A DNA stretch of 5,563 nt. Source: Clostridiales bacterium. GTDB lineage: Bacteria > Bacillota > Clostridia > Oscillospirales > QAMX01. Where the stretch lies: contig DUUG01000281.1 of NCBI GenBank assembly GCA_012841675.1, positions 1-5,563 on the forward strand, read 5' to 3'. The first letter of the stretch is position 1, and the number at the start of each line of letters is the position of its first letter. Below are positions 1 through 5,563 of the stretch, one piece after another. Both the position numbers and the translations under genes were made by a program. Under the pieces are notes generated by a model. That model ran no database searches. It saw nothing but the letters and a program-made list of their open reading frames with translations, and was not told where the DNA came from.

Positions 1-544
1 ATACAAATTTGTATATGAGTTTTTTCTCGAAAACCCGCTCCTGGATATGCAGGTTTTCCTTCCGTAAAAACGCCACGAACCGAATCGAAGCTAGGCAGGT
101 TTTCTTCTTCGTTAAACATGTGTATCTGCTGTATAACAGCACAGTCCAAATCACGTAACAACGTATAGCCACCTTCGTCCAAAACACAGTTTTTCGGAAG
201 AGGTAAATCTAGCATCTCATGTTTAAGAACGAGGATTTCATAACCCTTCTGGAGAATATCCTTACTTGCGTAGTCAGTTAAATTTAAACAGTGACCTAAG
301 TCCAAAACGGCTCCAATAACTGCTGGTTCTTTAAATTTTCCTTCTTTTGTCACGGTGCTTTTTTTTCTACGGCCCAATCGTAGGCACGTTGAAAGCTATT
401 CTCCCAGAAATATATACCCGAACCAAGCCAATCATAAGAATTGTGCGAGATTTCTAAATCCTCATGGCCGTATAGTACACGTTCAAATACTGTACTGTCG
501 CATCCATGAAATCCTAAAACAAGGTTTGGCATCTTTGAGTACAT
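1..544 (-). pseudogene. ADP-ribosyltransferase-like protein (possible toxin), frameshifted at an A8 run and cut by the window edge
   Basis: The frame opening with ATG at 544 runs 64 codons and stops at 350. The reading continues without a stop to the window edge if one base is re-read at the run of eight A (plus-strand T 359-366). The joined product has at least 181 residues. The first part contains GFHGCD (His13) and YDWLGSGIYFWEN (Tyr45), spaced like the His and Tyr of the H-Y-E class of ADP-ribosyltransferase folds. The second part contains AVIGAVLDLGHCLNLTD, LDCAVI, FDSVRGVF and PGAGFREKTHIQIC, which I remember as conserved blocks of a widespread family annotated hypothetical. Strong family-like sequence on both sides of the shift shows that it was one gene. 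The start at 544 is supported by GAGG overlapping the stop of the upstream gene, 10 bases away. Enzymatic activity and toxin role are inference. The shift could be a real mutation, a sequencing indel, or programmed slippage; the C-terminus lies outside the window. Confidence 0.7.
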
Positions 545-556
545 TCAAATCTAACC

Positions 557-799
557 TCATTTAACAATAAGGTGCGGTTTACCCTGTTTGTCAAGAACCC
601 CTGACTTAATTAAAGATTGGCGGCTAGCCTTCCTTGCCTCTTCTTTTGGCATTTGATTCAGCGATTCAATGTAACCATTCATTCTATCAAGGTAATCTGT
701 TTTCTTTTCGGGTGTCATTACTACAGTCACTTTAAGTCCCTCCTTAGGAGAATTAGTCTCTTTCGTTCCACTTAATTCCGTTTTAATCCTTTTAACCAT
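557..799 (-). CDS. Small hypothetical protein, candidate antitoxin or partner of the downstream ART-like gene
   Basis: This 80-residue protein has a charged, probably disordered N-terminus (1-22), a short hydrophobic segment KVTVVMTPEKK (23-33), a helical middle (34-57), and a C-terminal segment ASRQSLIKSGVLDKQGKP (58-75). Short proteins ending in a motif like 'A-x-x-x-L-I-x-x-G-[IV]-L-D-x-x-G' are common as the first gene of toxin-antitoxin pairs, but I cannot assign a named family. I chose the start at 799 because GGAAGG at 812-817 precedes it by 12 bases, slightly long. The longer in-frame ATGs at 841 and nearby would place this ribosome site inside the gene. The stop is 12 bases from the start of the ART-like gene, and that gene's ribosome site overlaps the stop, so the two are probably translated together. 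The antitoxin role rests only on size, order and spacing. Confidence 0.65.
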   Translation of the reverse strand: MVKRIKTELSGTKETNSPKEGLKVTVVMTPEKKTDYLDRMNGYIESLNQMPKEEARKASRQSLIKSGVLDKQGKPHLIVK

Positions 800-1069
800 A
801 GTATAACATATCCTTCCAGAATACATAACAGACATGCGCAATATTGCAACTACTTACATACACTTACAGATAGTTTCATAAACCTGAAATTACCAAGTCC
901 TACATAATGACTATTTTCGTGTTAATTTACTATTATGTATGTGCCTATAACTTTCTATATGTTACATAATATGATAAAAAGTCGGGGCAGTGTGTTCCCT
1001 CCCCATGTTCTGGTTTTGTCAGCGAGTAAGGGAGGTCTTATTAATCCCCGAATATCATAATTCAATAGT
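800..1069. other. Intergenic region upstream of the minus-strand module, no gene seen
   Basis: No credible coding frame on either strand. The 800-980 part is strongly AT-rich and should hold the promoter of the minus-strand module, but I find no convincing pair of -35 and -10 boxes. The best weak candidate is TTGCAA with a 16-base spacer to TATGTA (plus-strand 843-848 and 821-826), which matches consensus poorly. The part 984-1050 contains short complementary runs (CCTCCC 998-1003 with GGGAGG 1030-1035, and GGGG 984-987 with CCCC 1001-1004) that could fold weakly. I assign them no function. Confidence 0.5.
901..970. repeat. Three evenly spaced copies of TACATAAT in alternating orientation, candidate operator
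   Basis: TACATAAT occurs at 901-908 on the plus strand, as its complement ATTATGTA at 932-939, and again on the plus strand at 963-970. Both gaps are exactly 23 bases, giving a 31-base period, about three turns of the DNA helix. A seven-of-eight match, TACATAAC, lies at 822-829 just before the small gene's ribosome site. The set sits upstream of the minus-strand module, where an autoregulator would bind. Binding itself is an inference, and AT-rich DNA makes such 8-mers less surprising than in balanced DNA. Confidence 0.4.
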
Positions 1070-1285
1070 TTATAACGCCACGCTATTTATCACCTCATCT
1101 CGAAGTCGTTCCACCAGCGCATCCCGACCCCAGTGCTTGGTGAGATGATTCACCGTTCGCCGGGGGATAGCAAGGCAATCTGCCCATGCATGCACAAAAA
1201 TGCCTTTCCGCCGCAGGACTCGGCGACACTTCGGAAATGATAGGGCCACGCACTGCGGGGCTATCGAATACGCTAAGAGCGTTGC
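1070..1285 (-). pseudogene. Possible remnant of a helix-turn-helix protein
   Basis: A minus-strand frame is open for about 71 codons, bounded by stops at 1286-1288 and 1070-1072, with no ATG. It reads in part HAWADCLAIPRRTVNHLTKHW, then GRDALVERLRDEV. The pattern W-A-x-x-L-x-I-P-x-R-T-V-N resembles the recognition helix region seen in small DNA-binding domains of phage and mobile-element proteins. Roughly 60 percent of third codon positions are G or C, higher than the flanking DNA, which favours real coding origin. GTG codons could serve as starts but none has a clear ribosome site. It may be the decayed 3' end of a mobile-element gene, or an accidental open frame. Confidence 0.3.
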
Positions 1286-1293
1286 TTAAGCAA
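1282..1293. repeat. 12-base perfect palindrome TTGCTTAAGCAA
   Basis: A perfect dyad with no spacer, 50 bases before the -10 box of sfsA. It could be a repressor or activator half-site pair for sfsA. No other copy was noticed in the window, and function is unproven. Confidence 0.3.
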
Positions 1294-1339
1294 GGTTTTA
1301 CCGTAACCTAACCCCCGCCGACCCCTGTCGTTAAAAGTA

Positions 1340-1348
1340 TGCTATAAT
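1340..1348 (+). promoter_or_regulatory. Extended -10 promoter of sfsA
   Basis: TGC-TATAAT: a perfect -10 hexamer at 1343-1348 preceded by the TG of an extended -10 element at 1340-1341. The -35 position (about 1320-1325) shows no match to TTGACA, which is common when the extended -10 is present. Transcription would begin near 1355, leaving a leader of about 40 bases before the start codon. Confidence 0.6.
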
Positions 1349-1384
1349 TAAAAAGCCATATTGCGGCACATACTCAAAAGATAC

Positions 1385-1390
1385 AGGAGA
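1385..1390 (+). promoter_or_regulatory. Ribosome binding site deciding the sfsA start
   Basis: AGGAGA sits 6 bases before ATG 1397. It excludes the longer in-frame TTG start at 1361, which has no ribosome site and would begin only a few bases from the expected transcript start. Confidence 0.75.
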
Positions 1391-1396
1391 AGTTAT

Positions 1397-2077
1397 ATGC
1401 ATTATCCAAACACACAGACAGGCTTCTTCCTGTCAAGGCCCAACCGATTTGTCGCCCTGGTGGATCTAAACGGCGAAACGGTTGTTTGCCATGTGAAAAA
1501 CACCGGCCGTTGTAAAGAACTGCTGATTCCGGGCGCAAAAGTCGTCATACAGCCATCTCAGTCAAAGGGACGGAAAACGCCTTTCACTTTATTGGCCGTT
1601 TACAAGGGCGACCGATTGGTCAACATCGACTCTCAAATCCCTAACCATGTCTTTGCCAAGTGGGTTTCTCTTGGAAATCTGTTTCCTTCCCATGCTGTGG
1701 TTCGCCCTGAATGGCGGCATGGCGACTCTCGCTTTGACTTTTTGGTGACTTGGGACGATAAAAAGGCTCTTGTAGAGGTAAAAGGTGTCACTTTGGAGGA
1801 GGAGGGTGTCGCTCTGTTTCCCGATGCGCCTACCGAACGGGGTGTTAGGCACCTAACCGGCCTTGCCGCCGCTGTTGCCGACGGGTTTGACGCTTATGCC
1901 GTTTTTATTATTCAAATGAAGGGTGTACAATATTTTGCGCCCAACGAAAAAATGCACCCTGCCTTTGCAAACGCGCTAAAAGACGCGCAAAATAAAGGCG
2001 TTACCGTGTTGGCGCTGGACTGCGACGTTACGGAAGATTCCATAACTGCCCGTAGTTTCGTTCCGGTTTGCTTATAA
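1397..2077 (+). CDS. sfsA: SfsA, sugar fermentation stimulation protein homolog
   Basis: The 226-residue product has the usual length for SfsA (about 230). The N-terminal domain, with an OB-like fold in known family members, opens with GFFLSRPNRFVA (9-20) and contains HVKNTGRCKELLIPG (32-46), a family hallmark. The C-terminal half carries the family's PD-(D/E)XK nuclease-like core: Asp114 in RFDFL, then Glu127 and Lys129 in VEVKG, followed by FPDAPTERGVRHL (141-153). SfsA was first described in E. coli as a DNA-binding factor that raises maltose use when overproduced. Nucleic-acid binding or cleavage is suggested by the fold, but its cellular role is poorly settled. All key residues are present, so the gene looks intact. 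It has its own promoter. No terminator is visible after the stop, so transcripts may run into rnpB. Confidence 0.95.
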   Translation: MHYPNTQTGFFLSRPNRFVALVDLNGETVVCHVKNTGRCKELLIPGAKVVIQPSQSKGRKTPFTLLAVYKGDRLVNIDSQIPNHVFAKWVSLGNLFPSHAVVRPEWRHGDSRFDFLVTWDDKKALVEVKGVTLEEEGVALFPDAPTERGVRHLTGLAAAVADGFDAYAVFIIQMKGVQYFAPNEKMHPAFANALKDAQNKGVTVLALDCDVTEDSITARSFVPVCL

Positions 2078-2120
2078 CAAAGAATGGGAAGTAACGGGTT
2101 TTCAGGAAAAATCAACGCTC

Positions 2121-2149
2121 TTTACATTTTGGCTTAAAAAGTGTATAAT
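2121..2149 (+). promoter_or_regulatory. Promoter of rnpB
   Basis: TTTACA (2121-2126) and TATAAT (2144-2149) are separated by the ideal 17 bases. This is a strong housekeeping-sigma promoter, fitting an abundant stable RNA. The start would fall near 2156-2160, matching the first base-paired residues of the RNA. Confidence 0.85.
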
Positions 2150-2159
2150 AATATTGAAG

Positions 2160-2594
2160 TTTTGTGTGCGGGCTGCGCTGCCGCGTTTTTGCCGTGTGCC
2201 ATTATGGCAAACTGCAAGAATGAGGAAAGTCCGGGCTCCGTAGGGCAGGATAACGGGTAACACCCGCCGAGGGAAACCTCAGGACAAGTGCAACAGAGAT
2301 ATACCGCATGGGTCGAGCTTGGCTTGGCCTGTGTAAGGGTGGAAAGGCGGAGAAAAGCGCCCGTCGTCGGCCGGGAGACCGGTCGTTCATGTAAACTCTA
2401 TCCGGAGCAACACCCGACAGAACGCAGGGAAGTATTCCCTGGCGCTTGCCCGGCGTAAGTTCGAGGATGGTGGCATGAGGCATGCGGCAACGCATGTCCC
2501 AGATAGATGGCAGTGTAGGAGTAAACTTCGTTAACTCCGAAGTGAAACGAAGTTGGCTCTGAACAGAACCCGGCTTATAGGCCCGCTTGCAAAA
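2160..2594 (+). ncRNA. rnpB: RNase P RNA, bacterial class A
   Basis: The catalytic RNA subunit of RNase P, which removes the 5' leader from pre-tRNA. The conserved core is clear: GAGGAAAGTCCGGGCTCC at 2222-2239, the ACCCGCCGAGGGAAACC block near 2262, GTAAACTC then CCGGAGCAA near 2392-2410, AGATAGATGGCAGT near 2501, and ACAGAACCCGGCTTATAG at 2563-2580. The ends pair as helix P1: TTTTG and GCGGGC (2160-2164, 2168-2173) with GCCCGC and CAAAA (2581-2586, 2590-2594), leaving a 3-by-3 internal loop. A 9-base-pair helix AACTTCGTT / AACGAAGTT (2524-2532, 2546-2554) just before the 3' core looks like P19. Exact ends are estimated from P1. The L15 region lacks an obvious GGT. The protein partner rnpA is not in the window. 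A long open frame on the opposite strand here is a shadow. Confidence 0.95.
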
Positions 2595-2610
2595 TTTCAA
2601 ACGATTATTT

Positions 2611-2641
2611 CCGCGGCTTTCGGCCGCGGTTTTTTGTTTTT
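2611..2641 (+). terminator. Intrinsic terminator after rnpB
   Basis: A 7-base-pair GC-only stem, CCGCGGC (2611-2617) with GCCGCGG (2623-2629), closes a 5-base loop and is followed by a T-rich tract at 2630-2641. It lies 16 bases after the end of the RNA, as expected for rnpB. Confidence 0.9.
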
Positions 2642-2880
2642 GTATAGATTTAGCTTCCATGGGAGAGTACTGAAAGTATGGTGTGTAGACCGATCAAAAG
2701 CTTGCAATGGTTTTTGTAATTTCAACAATAAAACAAGTGGGAAAAAGCACCTAAATTCGCTAATTCCTAGGGTTTCCAATTACTTTATGAGGAAAAATAA
2801 AAGTTCCTTTTTTCCTAGATTTCCTAAATAAACACCCTTTTGTACGGCGTTTACATGAGCATTTTTGTATATATTACTGA
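2642..2880. other. AT-rich spacer between rnpB and the ATPase operon, no gene seen
   Basis: No frame has a ribosome site or recognisable protein. The open frames that cross this region begin inside rnpB or run antisense. Minor features are a near-repeat TTCCTAG plus TTTCC (about 2764 and 2812) and a weak hairpin AGGAA/TTCCT (2790-2794, 2804-2808) followed by T residues, too weak to call a terminator. Confidence 0.5.
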
Positions 2881-2910
2881 TTGTATTTTCTCCCTTTTTA
2901 ACGATATAAT
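2881..2910 (+). promoter_or_regulatory. Likely promoter of the V-type ATPase operon
   Basis: A perfect TATAAT at 2905-2910 is preceded after 18 bases by TTGTAT (2881-2886), a weak -35 box. Transcription would start near 2917, about 43 bases before the first start codon. The AT-rich flanks are typical of clostridial promoters. Confidence 0.5.
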
Positions 2911-2944
2911 ATATTTGTTTCGTTAAATCATCCATCTTTTTTAT

Positions 2945-2951
2945 AAAGGAG
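2945..2951 (+). promoter_or_regulatory. Ribosome binding site that sets the GTG start at 2960
   Basis: AAAGGAG ends 8 bases before GTG 2960. The upstream in-frame GTG at 2951 overlaps this site and so cannot be the start. Confidence 0.7.
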
Positions 2952-2959
2952 TGCCTCTT

Positions 2960-3328
2960 GTGGATTATGCTGTTGCCGTCAAAAAAATAATTGCGGCCGA
3001 AAACGAGGCTCAGCGGCAGGCGGCCGAAGCAAAAGAGCGGGTGCGCCGCTTACTGGGTGAGCAGCTAGAGGCCGACAAAGCAAAGCTTAAGAAGGAGTAT
3101 GAAGCAAGGGTGGCCGTGCGGCTTCAAAAGCTAAAAGCTTTCGAGGAAGCCGTCGCTTTGGAAGAGCGCAAGCAAATTGAACAGGACCACGACCAATGCA
3201 TAGCGGCGCTGGAGGCGAATTACGCTGCCAACCGCAATGCTTGGGTGCAGCGTTTGTTTGCGTATATTATCGGCGAACCCCTTTCCCCAAACGACGATTT
3301 CAACCATTCATCGGGGAATGCGGTATGA
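2960..3328 (+). CDS. V-type ATPase peripheral-stalk subunit, G/H-like coiled coil
   Basis: A 122-residue protein, very rich in Ala, Glu, Lys and Arg from about residue 8 to 85, with the long uninterrupted helix expected of a coiled-coil stalk. The C-terminal part (about 90-122) is less charged and includes AWVQRLFAYIIGEP. In V/A-type ATPases the small G/H subunit pairs with subunit E to form the peripheral stalk that holds the catalytic head against the membrane subunit I. Identification rests on size, coiled-coil character and its place as first gene of the operon, since coiled coils share little specific sequence. The gene starts with GTG. Its stop overlaps the start of the subunit C gene (ATGA at 3325-3328), implying translational coupling. 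Confidence 0.75.
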   Translation: MDYAVAVKKIIAAENEAQRQAAEAKERVRRLLGEQLEADKAKLKKEYEARVAVRLQKLKAFEEAVALEERKQIEQDHDQCIAALEANYAANRNAWVQRLFAYIIGEPLSPNDDFNHSSGNAV

Positions 3329-4404
3329 TGATGGTATCACACATGAAATACGGTGCGCTGGCGGCCAAGGCCAAAGCCATGCACGCCCGCAATTTAAAAG
3401 CCGAAGACTTTATCATGCTTTCCTCCATGGCATCGGAGCATCAGATTGTGGAAACACTTCGCCAGCATCCGGCATGGGCCGATTCGCTGCCCGTTTTAAC
3501 GCGTATGGAGCTTCGGCGGGCGCCTTTGGAGGAGAACTTAAAGACCGCCGTGTTTGAAGACTACCGCCGTTTATCTCGGTTTGTCCCGCGAAAGGATCGG
3601 CCCCTTTATGAAACCTGGTTCCTCTCGGTAGAGATCGAGCAGGCGCTAGGTTTTATCAATACGCTGGCCAACCACCGGCCGGAGGACTACCGGCTTCGCC
3701 TGCCGGAACGTTTGCTTGCCTCCGTTTCCTTCGACGCGGAAAAGCTTCTGGCTTCCACCACATACGATGAAATGCTTGCCGCCTTTGCCAAATCCCCGCT
3801 TTTGCCCGTTTTGAAGCAGGTTGCCCCCACTTCCGAACGCCCCCTGGATTATACCGCCATTGACCTTGCGTTACATGCGTTCTATTTTCAAACGGTTCTT
3901 GACAGGGTGCATGGGATGTATAAGGGCTCTACTTTGAAAAAGCTAATGGCCAACCTAGGCGAGCAGATTGATTTGGCCAACCTTTTGCGGGCTCTGCGCC
4001 TGCGCCGGTTTATAGATCCCGAGCCGGATGCACTGGTTCCCTATCTGATCCCCCACTTCCAGCATCTGAAAGAACCGTTTTTTTATTCGCTTTTAGAAGC
4101 GAAAAATGAGGAACAAGTGTGGGCTTTGATAGCCAAGACAAAATATGGCTCCATTTTTTCCCGTCATAACTACGCGTATGCGGAACAGTATCTCCTTGAG
4201 TTCCGGTTTGAATTTTTCCGGCGCGCTTTTCACGCGGCCGAGCCGTCGCTTTTAACGGCTTTTGCCTATCTGGAGCTTAAGCAGACGGAGGTTCGCAATT
4301 TAATCCATGTGATTGAGTGCGTCCATTACAGAATTCCCAAAGCAGAAATCCCCTTTTATCTGACGGGAGTGGATCGCCTGTCATTTTCCTTTATGAATGC
4401 ATAA
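3325..4404 (+). CDS. ntpC: V-type ATP synthase subunit C (subunit d / AC39 family)
   Basis: The 359-residue, mostly helical protein belongs to the C/d subunit family, the socket that joins the central rotor stalk to the membrane ring of K subunits. Family features are an N-terminal KYGALAAKAKAMHARNL followed by a helical repeat structure, and the C-terminal YLELKQTEVRNLIHVIE (315-331), the best conserved stretch. Length is near the usual 330-350. Three ATG codons in a row (3325, 3328, 3331) open the frame; I chose the first because it overlaps the previous stop as ATGA and GGGG lies 8 bases upstream, though 3331 or 3343 could also be used. A longer frame beginning at 3196 lies inside the previous gene and is not credible. 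The next gene follows after 51 bases. Confidence 0.9.
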   Translation: MMMVSHMKYGALAAKAKAMHARNLKAEDFIMLSSMASEHQIVETLRQHPAWADSLPVLTRMELRRAPLEENLKTAVFEDYRRLSRFVPRKDRPLYETWFLSVEIEQALGFINTLANHRPEDYRLRLPERLLASVSFDAEKLLASTTYDEMLAAFAKSPLLPVLKQVAPTSERPLDYTAIDLALHAFYFQTVLDRVHGMYKGSTLKKLMANLGEQIDLANLLRALRLRRFIDPEPDALVPYLIPHFQHLKEPFFYSLLEAKNEEQVWALIAKTKYGSIFSRHNYAYAEQYLLEFRFEFFRRAFHAAEPSLLTAFAYLELKQTEVRNLIHVIECVHYRIPKAEIPFYLTGVDRLSFSFMNA

Positions 4405-4455
4405 TTGACACTTTGGCATAAGTTACCCCGATTTTCGAGAAAGGACGTTTGAAAT

Positions 4456-5563
4456 ATGGCTGTTGCCAGAATGAGTCTGGTGGGCCTGACAGGGCCGCTG
4501 TCCCTGTTCGATCAATGTATTGAGCAGTATGTCGTTCCCTATGATTTTCATGTGGAAAACGCTTTTTCCGTCCTCAAAAATGTGCACGGTCTTCTGCCCT
4601 TTGAACCGTCTAACCCCTATAAAGAGCTTCTGCAAGAGGTAGAGACCACGGCCGCTTCCCTGGGAATTTCTCCTAAGTTTACAGAGCGGCCCTCCCATCC
4701 CCCCGCCCTGGAGGATATTCGCGATTTTACCGAAAATATCAACGAGCAATTGCGAAAATGGCAGGAAAAGGAAGACCAACTCAACAAGCAATTAGAGGAA
4801 GATTCGCTTCTTTTAAGCCAGCTGTCCCACCTGCAAGAGCTAGATGTGGATCTTTCGACGCTGTTCCACTTGGTCTATGTAAAAATACGCTTTGGGCGTC
4901 TTCCGCGGGAGACTTACAAGCTGTACCATCTCAATTTGGAGAAGAACCCCCAGTTGATATTTGTGCCCACTTCCTTTGAAAAAGAGTATGTTTACGGGTT
5001 CTATCTCACCACCCGGACCAACGAGGAATCAACGGATGCGCTGCTGCTTTCCCTGCACTTTGAAAGAAGCCGTATCTCCAACCATGCCAGCGGCACACCG
5101 GCCGAGGCGGAAAAGTCGATTGCTGTGGCAATGGAAGCCGCAAAGGCAGAGCTTAGCAAGCTGACATTCCTCCGAAAGGACCTTGCTGAGGCAAGCCGGG
5201 AAAAACTTCTGTCATATTATTCCTACCTGACCTTTACTTCCCAAATCCACGAAATTCGCCGGTTCGCCGCCCACACCAATGAGCTATTTTATCTTGTGGG
5301 CTGGGTGCCGGACGATTCTGTGCCTCGGCTTTCCGAGGCCGTGGCGCAAAACCCGCAAATTGCCTGCACGCTGGAAAGTGCGAAAAGTTTGCCGCAGGAA
5401 AGCGCCAACCCGCCGATTCTTCTGAAGAATCCCAAGCTGTTCCGGCCCTTTGAGTCCCTTGTGGCAACTTATGGCCTTCCCGCCTACAACGAAGTCGACC
5501 CGACAGGGCTTATGGCCATTACCATGCCGCTTCTGTTCGGCCTCATGTTCGGCGACGTTGGCC
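4456..5563 (+). CDS. ntpI: V-type ATP synthase subunit I (subunit a), 3' end beyond the window
   Basis: This is the membrane stator subunit that forms the ion half-channels against the K ring. The 369 residues seen are mainly the cytoplasmic N-terminal arm, which the peripheral stalks bind. The opening MAVARMSLVGLTGP is the usual small beta-strand start. Residues about 90-125 (ENINEQLRKWQEKEDQLNK and on) are coiled coil, with a second helical stretch around 215-250. The family signature follows: PPILLKN (319-325), PFESL, YGLPAYNEVDPT (to 350), then the start of the first membrane helix, MPLLFGLMFGDVG, at the window edge. The full protein is normally about 600-700 residues, so about half is missing. 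AGGA at 4442-4445 is 10 bases before the ATG. Genes for K, E, F, A, B and D would be expected downstream. Whether the enzyme moves H+ or Na+ cannot be told here. Confidence 0.95.
   Translation, partial: MAVARMSLVGLTGPLSLFDQCIEQYVVPYDFHVENAFSVLKNVHGLLPFEPSNPYKELLQEVETTAASLGISPKFTERPSHPPALEDIRDFTENINEQLRKWQEKEDQLNKQLEEDSLLLSQLSHLQELDVDLSTLFHLVYVKIRFGRLPRETYKLYHLNLEKNPQLIFVPTSFEKEYVYGFYLTTRTNEESTDALLLSLHFERSRISNHASGTPAEAEKSIAVAMEAAKAELSKLTFLRKDLAEASREKLLSYYSYLTFTSQIHEIRRFAAHTNELFYLVGWVPDDSVPRLSEAVAQNPQIACTLESAKSLPQESANPPILLKNPKLFRPFESLVATYGLPAYNEVDPTGLMAITMPLLFGLMFGDVG

Noticed and set aside
1361..1396. Longer sfsA with a TTG start at 1361
   Set aside because: No ribosome site upstream, extra residues not found in the family, and AGGAGA placed exactly for ATG 1397.
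2202..2660. 152-codon minus-strand open frame
   Set aside because: It lies across rnpB, whose conserved RNA motifs explain the sequence. Its product is low-complexity Arg/Ser/Pro-rich, typical of antisense translation of structured RNA.
2790..2815. Second terminator (AGGAA/TTCCT hairpin with T run)
   Set aside because: Five-base AT-rich stem with a 9-base loop is too weak, and the strong terminator at 2611-2641 already ends rnpB.
2553..2831. 92-codon plus-strand open frame
   Set aside because: Starts inside the 3' core of rnpB, crosses the terminator, has no ribosome site, and its product is unlike any known protein.
3196..3324. N-terminal extension of subunit C
   Set aside because: Overlaps the stalk subunit gene in another frame. 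The ATGA overlap at 3325 and family length support the shorter protein.
4405..4433. Internal promoter before subunit I, with a perfect TTGACA at 4405-4410
   Set aside because: No -10-like hexamer at 16-18 bases downstream; the region there is ACCCCGATT. Read-through from the operon promoter is simpler.
4423..4791. Minus-strand open frame opposite subunit I
   Set aside because: Shadow of the well-supported subunit I coding frame; no ribosome site or family match.
5234..5467. Minus-strand open frame opposite subunit I
   Set aside because: Shadow frame; the plus-strand residues here include the conserved PPILLKN signature.
1..5563. CRISPR array, tRNA, rRNA or complete insertion sequence
   Set aside because: No regularly repeated 20-40-base units, no tRNA cloverleaf with TTCGA-type arm in context, no rRNA motifs, and no transposase or paired terminal repeats were seen.

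Overview
The window looks like a low- to mid-GC member of the Clostridia (Firmicutes), most likely from the Oscillospiraceae/Ruminococcaceae side. The reasons are AGGAG-type ribosome binding sites, a class-A RNase P RNA, sfsA, and a bacterial V-type (A/V) ATPase operon that starts stalk subunit - subunit C - subunit I. The assignment is an inference from gene content; no 16S or other species marker is present.

Layout. (1) Positions 1-799, minus strand: a two-gene module resembling a toxin-antitoxin pair. A small 80-residue protein is followed after 12 bases by a protein with an ADP-ribosyltransferase-like N-terminus, which continues past the left edge. The second gene is broken, or recoded, at a run of eight A residues. 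(2) Positions 800-1340: non-coding and partly decayed DNA. The AT-rich part next to the module carries three evenly spaced copies of an 8-base element in alternating orientation. The GC-richer part carries an open minus-strand frame that may be a remnant of a helix-turn-helix protein, then a 12-base palindrome. (3) Positions 1343-2077, plus strand: sfsA with an extended -10 promoter. (4) Positions 2121-2641, plus strand: the RNase P RNA gene rnpB with its own promoter and a strong intrinsic terminator. (5) Positions 2642-2880: AT-rich spacer with no gene. (6) Positions 2881-5563, plus strand: promoter and the first three genes of a V-type ATPase operon (coiled-coil stalk subunit, subunit C, and subunit I, cut by the right edge).

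How the parts relate. sfsA, rnpB and the ATPase operon are ordinary chromosomal genes read in one direction, each with its own apparent promoter. In the ATPase operon the stalk and C genes overlap by four bases, and subunit I follows after 51 bases, so they are probably made together for one membrane complex. The left module runs the other way, is richer in A and T, and looks like accessory DNA. The least described parts are this module, its homopolymer frameshift and its upstream repeat set.
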